Source of the DNA: Niastella yeongjuensis
GTDB taxonomy: Bacteria; Bacteroidota; Bacteroidia; Chitinophagales; Chitinophagaceae
Direction: 5' to 3'
Assembly: GCF_900110245.1 (NCBI RefSeq)
Contig: NZ_FOCZ01000003.1
Coordinates: 186,001 to 250,000, forward strand
DNA length: 64,000 nucleotides
Position 1 is the first letter of the stretch. Every line of letters begins with the position of its first letter. Under the pieces are notes generated by a model that saw only the letters and a program-made list of their open reading frames with translations, made no database searches and had not been told where the DNA came from. This document shows, piece by piece, positions 44,012-53,423 of this stretch. A program made the position numbers and the translations under genes.

Positions 44012-45769
44012 ATGAAGAGCTTTTTTAAAATATTCCTGGCATCGCTACTGGCATTCCTCGTGTTATGTGTCATTTTGTTCTTCGTTTTTGTGGGTTTGAT
44101 CACGGGCTTGACCTCCTCGGAAAAGGTAAGTACAGGGGCTAAAGCCGTTTTGGTGGTTGACCTGGGCCGTAGTTATCCGGAAATTGGTGTGGAAAATCCG
44201 TTGTCCCGTTTTTCCGATAAGGAAGATGGGGATGTACCCTCGCTGTACGATGTGTTGCGCATGATCAGTTATGCAAAAACCGATACCGCTGTAAAAGGTA
44301 TTTACCTCAAATGTGGCAGCAATGCCAACGGTATGGGCGCCAGCCAGGAAATACGCAATGCCCTCCTTGACTTTAAAGGTTCCGGCAAATTTATTTACGC
44401 CTATGGCGATGTAATTACCCAGGGTGGTTACTCGGTGGGTAATATGGCCGACAAAATATATTGTAACCCCAAAGGCGGGGTAGACTGGCGGGGATATGCA
44501 GTTCAACTGGCCTTTTTAAAAGGACTGTTGCAAAAACTGGAAGTAGAACCCCAGATCTTTTATGCCGGTAAATTCAAAAGCGCCACCGAACCCTTCCGCG
44601 AAACACAAATGACCGATGCCAACCGGCTGCAGTTATCGGTTATGCTGGGTGATTTTTATAACCGCCTGTTGCTGCAAACCGCTGAAGCGCGTAAGCTGGA
44701 TACTGCATCCCTGCATCAATATGCCAATGAATACAAGATCCAGTTTGCGTCTGATGCAGTAACGTATAAACTGATCGACGGACTGAAATACGACGATGAA
44801 GTAAAGAATGAGATCGCCACCAAACTGGGCGGTGTAAAGCTCGACAAGATCAATTTTATTACCGTACAGAAATATGCCAAAGCGGTGGACTTTAAACGTG
44901 ATGGCAAAGACAAGATCGCTGTTATTTTTGCGCAAGGGGATATCATCGATGGCAAAGGGGACCGCGATATGATCGGCAGTGTTACCTATCGTGAGCTTTT
45001 CCGCAAGGCCCGCCTCGATAACAATATAAAAGCAATTGTGGTACGCATCAACTCAGGTGGCGGCAGTGCCCTGGCCAGTGAAAACATGTGGCGCGAACTT
45101 ACCCTGGCCCGTAAAGGCGGCAAACCCGTAGTGGTTAGCTTTGGTGATGTAGCTGCTTCCGGCGCTTACTATTTATCGTGCAATGCCGACAGTATTTTTG
45201 CACAAACCAATACCATTACCGGTTCTATTGGGGTTTTTACGATGTTGCCAAACCTGGAGAAATTCTTTAATAACAAACTGGGTGTAACCTTCGACGGCGT
45301 AAAAACAGCGCCCCAGGCAGATATGCTGGTAGCTACCAAACCATTAACGCCTGCTCAACGCACCTGGCTGCAAAACAGCGTCGATTCCACTTATTTAACA
45401 TTCAAACAAAGAGTGGCCGAAGGCCGCCGAAAAGAAGTAAGCTATATCGACAGTATAGGGCAGGGCCGCGTATGGAGCGGTTCCCGGGCACTGGAACTGG
45501 GGCTGGTTGACCGCCTTGGCGGGCTCGACGACGCCATTGCCTGCGCCGCCCGGATGGCCAAAACAAGCGATTACCGGTTACGGGAATATCCCGAAGCACA
45601 CAACGTGCTGGATGTGCTTTTCGGCAGATACGAAAAAGACAATACCCAAACGGCCATACAGAAAGAATTAGGAGAGGAAGGCATGAAAACCTACCAAACC
45701 ATGAAAAGGGTAAAGGGAATGATGGGCGTAACGCAGGCCAGGATACCTTTTGAGATGACGATTCAATAA
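44012..45769 (+). CDS. sppA: Signal peptide peptidase SppA, 67K type
   Basis: Membrane-bound serine protease that degrades released signal peptides. The 585-residue protein has one N-terminal membrane anchor (SLLAFLVLCVILFFVFVGLI) and two S49 domains. The catalytic lysine is in FYAGKFKSATEPFRE in the first, and the serine in VVSFGDVAASGAYYLSCNAD in the second, as in E. coli SppA. The ATG at 44012 is taken over an in-frame TTG at 44006. A GGCAGAR array follows 8 nt after the stop. Confidence 0.94.
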   Translation: MKSFFKIFLASLLAFLVLCVILFFVFVGLITGLTSSEKVSTGAKAVLVVDLGRSYPEIGVENPLSRFSDKEDGDVPSLYDVLRMISYAKTDTAVKGIYLKCGSNANGMGASQEIRNALLDFKGSGKFIYAYGDVITQGGYSVGNMADKIYCNPKGGVDWRGYAVQLAFLKGLLQKLEVEPQIFYAGKFKSATEPFRETQMTDANRLQLSVMLGDFYNRLLLQTAEARKLDTASLHQYANEYKIQFASDAVTYKLIDGLKYDDEVKNEIATKLGGVKLDKINFITVQKYAKAVDFKRDGKDKIAVIFAQGDIIDGKGDRDMIGSVTYRELFRKARLDNNIKAIVVRINSGGGSALASENMWRELTLARKGGKPVVVSFGDVAASGAYYLSCNADSIFAQTNTITGSIGVFTMLPNLEKFFNNKLGVTFDGVKTAPQADMLVATKPLTPAQRTWLQNSVDSTYLTFKQRVAEGRRKEVSYIDSIGQGRVWSGSRALELGLVDRLGGLDDAIACAARMAKTSDYRLREYPEAHNVLDVLFGRYEKDNTQTAIQKELGEEGMKTYQTMKRVKGMMGVTQARIPFEMTIQ

Positions 45770-45775
45770 TCCTGA

Positions 45776-45977
45776 AGGGCAGAAGGCAGAGGGCAGAGGG
45801 CAGAGGGCAAAGAAGATACCTAAGGTGGTAAGGGGAACGGCAGACAGGGAAAGCAAAAGGCATAGGTCCTCCTTCGTCAAGGCTATGGCGAGGCAGGCGA
45901 GGTCGTTTATTAATTTTAAAGGACGCGAACTTGTTTGCCATCTCCGTTTGCCGTCTGCCGATTGCCGATTACCTTTG
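45776..45977. repeat. GGCAGAR array and inverted relatives upstream of the ABC permease
   Basis: GGCAGAA/GGCAGAG units at 45778-45808, then CGGCAGACAGGGAAAGC (about 45838-45854) facing the opposite-strand GTTTGCCGTCTGCCG (about 45946-45960). The right arm contains the promoter of the permease gene. No coding sequence in the gap. Confidence 0.75.
45947..45977 (+). promoter_or_regulatory. Consensus promoter of the ABC-2 permease gene
   Basis: TTTG (45947-45950), exactly 19 nt, then TACCTTTG (45970-45977): a full match to the Bacteroidota housekeeping consensus. The ATG follows 22 nt later. The -33 and spacer lie in repeat-related DNA. Confidence 0.8.
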
Positions 45978-45999
45978 CCCCTAATTTTTGAGTTAAACT

Positions 46000-47097
46000 A
46001 TGTCGGGTCAATACAACCAATGGACGGCCATGTGGGCTATTTGCAGGGCCACCCTGCGGGCCATCTTTAAAAGTCCCCAGGCTATTTTCTTTAGCCTTTT
46101 CTTTCCCATTGTACTCATTATGGTATTTGGGGCCTTAACAGGCGGTGGCGGAAAGGCCTATGATGTGGCCTTCGATGCCAAAAGCGATACCACCAACCAG
46201 GTTTATTTTGCCATCAGGTCTATTTCGGCTTTCGATATCCACAGCGGCAGTGAGGCAGAACTGTTAGACCAGTTGAAGAAAGGACGCATTACCGCCCTGA
46301 TAGAAGTAAGAGAACTGCCAGCCAATGCAACCGGCGTTCAATACGATATTCATTTAAAAACCACGTCGGCCAGTCAGAAAGACCTGCCGGCTGTGCAGGC
46401 CCTGCTGAAAAGCTTCGTTGATGAAATAACTGCCAAAACCGTCTCCAATAAAGTCGCTACCGTTTCTGTAGAAGAGATCAAGGGGCGACCTTATCACATG
46501 ATCGATTTTTATTTACCCGGTATGCTGGGTTTCTCCCTGATCGGTTCTGCCGTTTTTGGCGTGGCATTCGTTTTCTTTACCCTGCGGGAAACCCTGGTGT
46601 TGAAACGGATGTTTGCTACCCCGGTTCGCAAAACATTTATTGTACTGGGCGAAAGTCTGGCGCGGGTGGCATTCCAGCTCACTACCTCCATTATTCTGAT
46701 CCTGTTCGGCACCTTCTTTTATCATTTTACCCTGGCGCATGGATTTGTTACGTTCCTGGAATTGCTGGTGTTAAGTTTTCTGGGGGTAACGGTGTTCATG
46801 GGTTTTGGTTTTATCATCAGCAGTGTGGCCAAGAACCAGAATGTGATCCCTATTTATGCCAACCTGTTTATGTTCCCGCAATATTTTTTATCGGGCACCT
46901 TTTTCCCAAAAGGCTTATTGCCCGAAAGTATGCAGGCTATTATCAATTACCTGCCCCTGACGGCGCTGAATGATGCCATGCGTAAAGTTTCGTTCGAAGG
47001 CATGCATTTGCTGGGCGTGGGCAAGGAGATCACTATTTTGATCGTGTGGTGTTTGTTGGCCTATAGCATTCTGATAAGAATATTCCGTTGGGAATAG
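46000..47097 (+). CDS. ABC-2 type transporter permease
   Basis: A 365-residue inner membrane protein: first membrane segment after AIFKSPQAIFFSLFFPIVLI, a large extracytoplasmic domain (about residues 45-165), then five more segments beginning LPGMLGFSLIGSAVFGVAF. The segment PQYFLSGTFFPKGLLPESMQ before the last ones is typical of ABC-2 exporters of the ABC2_membrane_3 group. No ATP-binding subunit is adjacent, so its partner must be elsewhere. Substrate unknown. Confidence 0.87.
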   Translation: MSGQYNQWTAMWAICRATLRAIFKSPQAIFFSLFFPIVLIMVFGALTGGGGKAYDVAFDAKSDTTNQVYFAIRSISAFDIHSGSEAELLDQLKKGRITALIEVRELPANATGVQYDIHLKTTSASQKDLPAVQALLKSFVDEITAKTVSNKVATVSVEEIKGRPYHMIDFYLPGMLGFSLIGSAVFGVAFVFFTLRETLVLKRMFATPVRKTFIVLGESLARVAFQLTTSIILILFGTFFYHFTLAHGFVTFLELLVLSFLGVTVFMGFGFIISSVAKNQNVIPIYANLFMFPQYFLSGTFFPKGLLPESMQAIINYLPLTALNDAMRKVSFEGMHLLGVGKEITILIVWCLLAYSILIRIFRWE

Positions 47098-47103
47098 GAT
47101 TTA

Positions 47104-47230
47104 AGGGCAGAGGGCAGAAGGCAGAAGGCAGAGGGCAGAGGGCAGAGGGCAGAGATTCTCATCGCGGTTACCGCGTCGCAGAACTTAGAACCTACGAACC
47201 CAATAACTAAGAACTTAAACCCCAAGAACT
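47104..47230. repeat. Composite intergenic repeat element (copy 3)
   Basis: Begins 7 nt after the permease stop: GGCAGAR array (47104-47152), 13-nt palindrome CGCGGT-T-ACCGCG (47163-47175), then CTTAGAACCTACGAACCCAA and TAACTAAGAACTTAAACC units to about 47230. Same module order as 2249-2565 and 40243-40430. Confidence 0.82.
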
Positions 47231-47235
47231 ATAAA

Positions 47236-47733
47236 ATGCGAATAGTGAAACTGGCCATCATCAGTGCGGTGGTGTTATTTTTGGTCACGTACCTTTTTTC
47301 TTTAATTATTCCTTCCCAGATCCGGATCTCGAGGGCAATGAATATTGCCGTGCCGGGTGATAGTTTGCGGGCCTGGGTAACTGACCTGCGTCAGTGGAAA
47401 GAATGGAATGAGCTGACTAACAATCCCGACCTTACCAATCAGCAATACACTGAAAAAGCTTTTTCGAGCGATCAGTTACATGTTACAAGTCTGCCTTCAA
47501 ACGGTGATACTCTGTACACGGCCTGGAAACAACAGAAAAATGCGCAGGTACTTGCCAGTGGGTTTACCTGGCAGGGAACAGCCGATCAGTTGGTTATACA
47601 ATGGTATTTTGATGTGAAATTACGCTGGTACCCCTGGGAAAAATTTGGTAGCATAGTTTTTGATAAGCAATTGGGGCCGCCTATGGAGAAATCGCTGGGC
47701 AATTTGAAAAAGTTGCTCGAAAAAAATCCATAA
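47236..47733 (+). CDS. SRPBCC (START-like) family protein
   Basis: A 165-residue protein with an N-terminal membrane segment (LAIISAVVLFLVTYLFSLII) and a SRPBCC/polyketide cyclase-like domain: SRAMNIAVPGDSLRAWVTDL, WKEWNELTNNPDLTNQQYTE and a final EKSLGNLKKLLEK helix. Such domains bind hydrophobic ligands; a role cannot be named. The DUF2911 gene follows 31 nt downstream and may be co-transcribed. Confidence 0.8.
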   Translation: MRIVKLAIISAVVLFLVTYLFSLIIPSQIRISRAMNIAVPGDSLRAWVTDLRQWKEWNELTNNPDLTNQQYTEKAFSSDQLHVTSLPSNGDTLYTAWKQQKNAQVLASGFTWQGTADQLVIQWYFDVKLRWYPWEKFGSIVFDKQLGPPMEKSLGNLKKLLEKNP

Positions 47734-47764
47734 AGGCTTACATTTCATCTTAAAACAGAATAGT

Positions 47765-48277
47765 ATGAAAAAATTGTTGCTTTTGTCTGCCATAGCATTG
47801 GTAGCAATAGGCGTACAGGCACAACAGGGTGATAAATCACAAAGACCCAGTCCGCCTGCTAAAGTATCGGAAACTATCAGTAGCGGTGCGGTTGTCTCTA
47901 TCGATTATAGCCAGCCAGCTGTAAAGGGCCGCGAAATTGGAAAGGAAATTGCGCCTTATGGTCAGGTATGGAGAACCGGCGCCAACGAAGCTACCGTGTT
48001 TGAAGTAAGCAAAGATGTAAAAGTAGAAGGCAAAAGCCTGCCCGCAGGAAAATATGGTTTGTACAGCATTCCCGGTAAAGATGAGTGGGTGATCATCTTT
48101 AATAAAACCTGGAAGCAATGGGGAACCAATTACAAAGAAGGTGATGACGCTTTGCGCGTAAATGTAAAACCCGGTAAAGCCCCCGGTTTCACCGAACGCA
48201 TGACCTTCACTGTTAATAAAAGCGGTAAAGTGTCATTATTGTGGGGTAATGATGAAGTAGATTTCAAAGTTCAATAA
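47765..48277 (+). CDS. DUF2911 domain secreted protein
   Basis: A 170-residue protein with a signal peptide (MKKLLLLSAIALVAIGVQAQ). The rest is one DUF2911 domain: SGAVVSIDYSQPAVKGREIG, YGQVWRTGANEATVFEVSKD, LPAGKYGLYSIPGKDEWVII and NKTWKQWGTNYKEGDDALRV. Common in Bacteroidota as a periplasmic or surface protein; role unknown. A terminator follows 33 nt downstream. Confidence 0.86.
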   Translation: MKKLLLLSAIALVAIGVQAQQGDKSQRPSPPAKVSETISSGAVVSIDYSQPAVKGREIGKEIAPYGQVWRTGANEATVFEVSKDVKVEGKSLPAGKYGLYSIPGKDEWVIIFNKTWKQWGTNYKEGDDALRVNVKPGKAPGFTERMTFTVNKSGKVSLLWGNDEVDFKVQ

Positions 48278-48310
48278 GGTTACACGTAAATAAGAGTAAA
48301 GTAAGCAAGG

Positions 48311-48349
48311 AGCTGTCCTGAGCGTAAGCAAGGGATGGCTTTTTTTTTT
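48311..48349 (+). terminator. Intrinsic terminator after the DUF2911 gene
   Basis: 8-bp stem AGCTGTCC (48311-48318) with GGATGGCT (48333-48340), two wobble pairs, followed by a run of ten T (48340-48349). Confidence 0.75.
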
Positions 48350-48867
48350 GTTGCCGGTTGCCGGTTCCCGGGCCCCGGGCCCCGGGCCCTTAATGCGGGC
48401 ATAATTACTAATAGTCAGCCTGCAATTAATTTGAGTCCGGTACCTGGTACCTATTCTTTACAAGTTCTGCATGGTTTAGCGGGAAAAGGAAGTATTACTA
48501 ATTCCTTTAATTTTAAACCTGCACAAACATGCAATAACGTGCTATTTGTTTTGGTAATCTGCGTTTTAATGCTGAATTTGGTGTTAGCTAACTGTTGCGC
48601 CATGCTTTATACCTATAGAAAGGCAACTCAATTGCAAGGAATTGATCGCTGGAATGGTATCTATAGCCATCCCAATATTTCTACCGGGAATACACACATC
48701 ATCCCAGTTAATCCAACACATCTTTTTTTATCGTCACTACCACCAGGTTGTTGAATCATTGACAACTTCCGGCCCTACCACATCTACTACCCGAAATTTT
48801 TGAAACAGCATAAACCTGTCCTTCAAACGATTCATGGTACTTAATTATTAATTCGAAAAAAAGGATT
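48350..48867. other. Gene-free region upstream of susC with GC-rich heptamer repeat
   Basis: About 520 nt without a convincing gene; the only long open frame (48335-48754) has no family-like sequence. GCCGGTT units (48353-48365) run into two and a half GGGCCCC heptamers (48370-48389). Downstream the sequence is ordinary and moderately AT-rich. No regulator, riboswitch or anti-sigma gene is visible ahead of susC. Confidence 0.6.
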
Positions 48868-51800
48868 ATGACCCAATTTTTATCATTGCGTAGTCGATCA
48901 GTAAAAGCAGTTGGCTTATTACTGTTCTGCCAGCTGATGGTGAGCCTGACGTTTGCCCAGGTTCGTATTAGTGGAAAGGTAACCGGAACGGGCAATCAGG
49001 CGCTGGCCGGTATTTCTGTGACGGTTAAAAATACCAATTTTGGAACTGCTACTGATCCATCGGGTAATTACTCTATCAATGCGGCACTGAAACCGGGCAA
49101 TTATTCGGTGGAATTTTCTGGTGTTGGTTTTAAAAAGGCATCCCAGAACCTGACCGTTAGCAGTGCCGACAAATATACGGTAAACATTACGCTGGCCGAA
49201 GATGCGCTGGGCCTGGAAGAAGTAGTGGTTACCGGTACATCGGAAGGAACCACCCGTAAACAGGTGGGTAGTTATATAAGCACCGTAAAAGCCGATCAAC
49301 TCAATAAAGGCGCTACCGGTAACGTACTGGCGGCCCTGCAGGGAAAAACGGCCGGTGCACAGATCATTCAAAACTCGGGCGACCCGGCCGGCGGTATTTC
49401 TGTACGCCTGCGTGGGGTTGGTTCGGTAAACAGCTCTTCAGACCCCTTGTATATTGTTGATGGGGTAATCATAAACAACGCCACTAACCGGGTAACCAAT
49501 ACGCAGAACAGTTATGACGGTACCAACTTTATTGGCACCGTTGGCCAAAGCCGGATGGTGGATATCAACCCGGCCGATATAGATCATATTGAAGTACTAA
49601 ACGGCGCTGCGGCATCGGCTATATACGGGTCAAGGGCCAATAACGGGGTTATTCAAATATTTACCAAACGAGGCAGCACCGGTGCGCCTGTGGTAAGTTT
49701 TGCCACCAGCATCATGACAAGCCACCTGCGCAAAAAGCTGGATGTGAACGAAGCACCGGTAAAATTTGGCGGTCCTACCGATGGACCGGGCGCCTTAACG
49801 CAGGACCTCATCTCTACGGTTGGTACGCCCCCTGCATTGCCTACCAATACCACCCCGGTAACCCGCTACGATTACCAGGATTACATTTTTCAAACCGGGT
49901 TGGGAACCGATAACAACGTATCGGTAAGCGGCGGAAAAGATAAAACCAAATACTTTACCTCAGCTTCCTATTTCTATAACGAGGGTATTATCAAGAATAC
50001 CGATTTCAAACGTTTCAGTTTCAGGGCTAACCTCGATCAGGAACTGAACAGTTGGGCCAATATGAGCATTGGAATGAACTATGTGAACAGCACCTCCGAT
50101 GAAAAGCCCGATGGCAATTCGTTCTTCTCACCCATGAACTCCGTTACCATCATTGGTAATTTTCACAACATCTGGCAACGGGATGTATTCGGGAATTTAT
50201 TGGCAGTGGGAGAACGTGGCCGCGTGAACCCGGTTTCAGTAATTGAAGATTTCAAACAAAAGCAGGAAACCAACCGGCTTATTGCCAATGCCAAACTGAA
50301 AATAAGACCAGCCAAAGGATTAAGTTTCGATTATACCATGGGTATAGATAATTACAGCCAGCGTGGTACCACCTTTATGCCGCCTTATACCTATAATGTG
50401 AACACGGCATTCTGGGGCGGTGGTGATCCGATTAACCCCACTTTGAACGGGTATGCCAGTACGGGGGCCAATACTTTCTTCCAGATAAACCATGAAGTGA
50501 ACGGTACCTATCAAACCAACATCAACGATAACCTGGCTTCAACCACTCAGGTTGGTTATTCGGTACAATACGAAAAAAACAACCTGAGTATTTTACAGGG
50601 CCGGGGTATGACGCCTTTCATTCAAACCGTGAATAGTGCCAGTACCGTATTACCAGGAACCGATAACCGGACGGAATTCTCCGTTTCAGGTGCCTATTTA
50701 CAACAGAATTTTAAATTCAAGGACCAGCTCTTTGTCACCGGTGCCGTACGGGTTGATGGCGCTTCTGCTTTTGATAAAGACGAGCGCAACCAGGTGTATG
50801 TAAAAGCCAGTGGCAGTTACCTGTTATCGGAAACCGATTTCTGGAGCAAGCTGAACGTTTCAAAATGGTGGAATGTAGCCAAGGTGCGGGTAGCTTATGG
50901 TGAATCGGGTAACCTGACGGGTATAGGTCCCTACGACCGGTTCAATTCCTATATCACCTTTCCGTATGTAGGAAGAACTTCTTTTTCTTCCCAATCACAA
51001 TTGAGCAATGAGAAAATGCGGCCTGAAAAGCAACGTGAACTGGAATTAGGTACCGACCTTTCGTTCTTTACCAACCGGCTGAACCTGCAGTTCAACTATT
51101 ATATCAAAAAAGTGGATCACCTGCTTATAGCCCGCAACATAGCGCCTACCAATGGTTACTCGAGCCTGCTGGATAACTATGGCGCCCTGGAGAACAAAGG
51201 GTTTGAAGTGATGCTGACCGGTACGCCATACAAAGACAAAGACTGGAACCTGGATGTAACGGTAATCTACAATCACAACCGCAATAAAGCCAAAGACATC
51301 GGCAAGGCGGCCGCCTTCAGCACCAATGCCGGCGCCCCTGTTTATTTAATACAGGACCAACCGGTAGGTGTTTTTTACGGGACCTTCTTTGCTGTGGATG
51401 CCAGTGGCAACCAGGTTAAAAACTCAGCCGGGTTCCCTCAAACTGAAAAAGGCATACAAAATGATTTTACTTCGTATACACCGCAACGCGATGCCAACGG
51501 ATTGCCTACAGGCACTACTTTGCGTAAAATAATCGGCGATCCCAATCCTGACTGGACAGGTTCTGCAGTAGCTGAATTAAGCTATAAGAAATTGGGTTTA
51601 CGGGTTCAGTTCGATGCGGTACAGGGCCTGAACGTATGGAATGCCGATTTCAGAACAAGACAGGGAGTGGGTAATGGTAAAGTAGCCGAACAGGAAGACC
51701 TGGGGCTATTACCCCGTGGATACATCAACAGCGTATACCAGATAGAAGAATGGCGCGTGGATGATGGCTCGTTTGTAAAACTGCGTGAGATAAACCTGCG

Positions 51801-51999
51801 CTACAATTTTGGCAAAGTAAAAGTGTTTAGTGACCTCACTTTAAGTGTAAGCGGCCGTAACCTGGTTTCCTGGGATGACTATAAAGGCTATGATCCTGAA
51901 GTTAACTCGGGTGGACAAAGCACCCTGCTGCGGGCTATTGACTTCGGTACAGTACCCATTCCCCGCACCTTCAGTTTTAATATTGCTGCTAAATTCTAA
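48868..51999 (+). CDS. SusC/RagA family TonB-linked outer membrane protein
   Basis: A 1043-residue TonB-dependent outer membrane transporter. Signal peptide to about residue 30 (LLLFCQLMVSLTFAQ). A carboxypeptidase-regulatory-like domain follows (VRISGKVTGTGNQALAGISV to about 115), then the plug with EEVVVTGTSEG, LRGVGSVNSSSDPLYIVDGV and the SRANNGVIQIFTKRG signature. The remainder is a barrel ending in an aromatic residue (SFNIAAKF). It partners the SusD-like lipoprotein 17 nt downstream to import glycans, peptides or other large nutrients. No TonB-box-proximal STN domain and no sigma/anti-sigma pair accompany it. Substrate unknown. Confidence 0.95.
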   Translation: MTQFLSLRSRSVKAVGLLLFCQLMVSLTFAQVRISGKVTGTGNQALAGISVTVKNTNFGTATDPSGNYSINAALKPGNYSVEFSGVGFKKASQNLTVSSADKYTVNITLAEDALGLEEVVVTGTSEGTTRKQVGSYISTVKADQLNKGATGNVLAALQGKTAGAQIIQNSGDPAGGISVRLRGVGSVNSSSDPLYIVDGVIINNATNRVTNTQNSYDGTNFIGTVGQSRMVDINPADIDHIEVLNGAAASAIYGSRANNGVIQIFTKRGSTGAPVVSFATSIMTSHLRKKLDVNEAPVKFGGPTDGPGALTQDLISTVGTPPALPTNTTPVTRYDYQDYIFQTGLGTDNNVSVSGGKDKTKYFTSASYFYNEGIIKNTDFKRFSFRANLDQELNSWANMSIGMNYVNSTSDEKPDGNSFFSPMNSVTIIGNFHNIWQRDVFGNLLAVGERGRVNPVSVIEDFKQKQETNRLIANAKLKIRPAKGLSFDYTMGIDNYSQRGTTFMPPYTYNVNTAFWGGGDPINPTLNGYASTGANTFFQINHEVNGTYQTNINDNLASTTQVGYSVQYEKNNLSILQGRGMTPFIQTVNSASTVLPGTDNRTEFSVSGAYLQQNFKFKDQLFVTGAVRVDGASAFDKDERNQVYVKASGSYLLSETDFWSKLNVSKWWNVAKVRVAYGESGNLTGIGPYDRFNSYITFPYVGRTSFSSQSQLSNEKMRPEKQRELELGTDLSFFTNRLNLQFNYYIKKVDHLLIARNIAPTNGYSSLLDNYGALENKGFEVMLTGTPYKDKDWNLDVTVIYNHNRNKAKDIGKAAAFSTNAGAPVYLIQDQPVGVFYGTFFAVDASGNQVKNSAGFPQTEKGIQNDFTSYTPQRDANGLPTGTTLRKIIGDPNPDWTGSAVAELSYKKLGLRVQFDAVQGLNVWNADFRTRQGVGNGKVAEQEDLGLLPRGYINSVYQIEEWRVDDGSFVKLREINLRYNFGKVKVFSDLTLSVSGRNLVSWDDYKGYDPEVNSGGQSTLLRAIDFGTVPIPRTFSFNIAAKF

Positions 52000-52016
52000 C
52001 ACGCAAATTTGATTTT

Positions 52017-53327
52017 ATGAAGCTATTTAATATAAAATATACTATCTGTGTTGCCATGGCCGCGGCAATGTTATTTTCCGTTGGCTGTAAAAAAGATTAT
52101 GCTGATCCTAACAAGGCCAGCGCCAATAATGTAGAAAAAACTGCTGCGGGGTTAACGGGGCTGGTTACGGGCGTGCATAGAACGTATGCGGCCACCCGTG
52201 CCGGTTCTATCTACAACCAGATCACCACAGACGGATTTCTGAGCAACCAGCTAAGTATCCTGAACCAGGGTAATACTGCAGAATACCAGTTTTTCCAGGG
52301 GGGCGACAAGGTGGATGCTACCAATACCATTGTATTGTCGTTCTGGATCAACAGTAATAAAGTGATCTTCGATGCCAATACCGTGCTTAAAAACGCCCCA
52401 TCGTTGACCGATAAAAACTATGCCAGCGGGCTGATCGCCTATGCCAGTATTTTCAAAGCGCTGGCCCTTACCAATCTGGCTATGTTCTGGGAAAGACTTC
52501 CCGATACAACCGGAGTGGGCGTACCCGTTAATTTTACGCCCAATACAGAAGGGTATACCAGAGCCCTGGACGTGATCAGCCATGCCATTGCGACCGTTAC
52601 AGCGGACACCATCAGTCCCGCATTCCGGGGAGGCATTCCGGCCGGGATAGACATTGTGAACACACTGCATGCGTTGAAGGCGCGCCTGTCAATGTATACC
52701 GGCAATTATGCCCAGGCGTTAGCGGAAGCCAACCTGGTAAACCTTTCCGCGAGATCTACCTTTAATTTCGACCTGGTTACATTGAACCCGATCTTTGAAA
52801 CGGCCACTTCTACCAACAACGTGTACCAGCCCATTGATTCTACCATGGGCCTGCCGCCGGCCCTGGCGCCAGACCTGGCTGATAAACGGGAACCTTTCTA
52901 TATCGCACTTTCGGCAACAAATCCGCGTTACCGGCTCAGCGGTTTTTTTGCAGGCGCAGCTGGTCCCATACCCGTTTATTTACCCGGTGAAATGACCCTG
53001 ATAAAAGCAGAGGCTTATGCCCGGCAGGCGTCTCCCGACCTGGTAAATGCAAAGGCAGAATTAAACAAGATCATCACTAAACAACCAGCCAGCGATCCAT
53101 TTGGGGTGGGAGCGGGTTTACCTGCTGATAATACGACGTATACCCAGGCGCAGCTGCTCGATCAGATCTACCGGCAACGGGCTATAGAATTATATTTATC
53201 GGGTTTGCGGTTGGCCGACAGCCGCCGGTTTAACCGCCCGGTAAGCGAACGTAAACGCAACTTTTTACCGTATCCGTTCCAGGAACACGACAATAACGGT
53301 AGCACCCCGGCAGATCCCGCTTTTTAA
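52017..53327 (+). CDS. SusD/RagB family nutrient-binding lipoprotein
   Basis: A 436-residue surface lipoprotein with signal and lipobox in TICVAMAAAMLFSVGCKKDY (cysteine about 24). The body is helical TPR-like as in SusD: NKVIFDANTVLKNAPSLTDK, ASIFKALALTNLAMFWERLP, DIVNTLHALKARLSMYTGNY and near the C-terminus LLDQIYRQRAIELYLSGLRL with DSRRFNRP. It forms the lid of the SusC transporter encoded just upstream and is expected to bind the same substrate. No glycosidase or peptidase gene follows to hint at what that is. Confidence 0.93.
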   Translation: MKLFNIKYTICVAMAAAMLFSVGCKKDYADPNKASANNVEKTAAGLTGLVTGVHRTYAATRAGSIYNQITTDGFLSNQLSILNQGNTAEYQFFQGGDKVDATNTIVLSFWINSNKVIFDANTVLKNAPSLTDKNYASGLIAYASIFKALALTNLAMFWERLPDTTGVGVPVNFTPNTEGYTRALDVISHAIATVTADTISPAFRGGIPAGIDIVNTLHALKARLSMYTGNYAQALAEANLVNLSARSTFNFDLVTLNPIFETATSTNNVYQPIDSTMGLPPALAPDLADKREPFYIALSATNPRYRLSGFFAGAAGPIPVYLPGEMTLIKAEAYARQASPDLVNAKAELNKIITKQPASDPFGVGAGLPADNTTYTQAQLLDQIYRQRAIELYLSGLRLADSRRFNRPVSERKRNFLPYPFQEHDNNGSTPADPAF

Positions 53328-53357
53328 TATTTTTTAATACAACGGATCAATTTTAAT

Positions 53358-53386
53358 AAAACCCTGCTGTTTTACGGCAGGGTTTT
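53358..53386 (+). terminator. Intrinsic terminator of susCD
   Basis: 10-bp stem AAAACCCTGC (53358-53367) with GCAGGGTTTT (53377-53386), then ATTTTTC. Confidence 0.82.
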
Positions 53387-53410
53387 ATTTTTCATTAATA
53401 TTTGATTGAA

Positions 53411-53418
53411 TACTTTTG
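53411..53418 (+). promoter_or_regulatory. -7 box of the SemiSWEET gene
   Basis: TACTTTTG lies only 6 nt before the ATG at 53424, so the transcript would be almost leaderless. It rules out the upstream TTG (53406) as start. Confidence 0.55.
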
Positions 53419-53423
53419 CCCCT

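Noticed and set aside
48335-48754. 139-codon open frame upstream of susC
   Set aside because: Starts inside a terminator T run and GC-rich repeat; composition does not look like a protein and no motif is recognisable.
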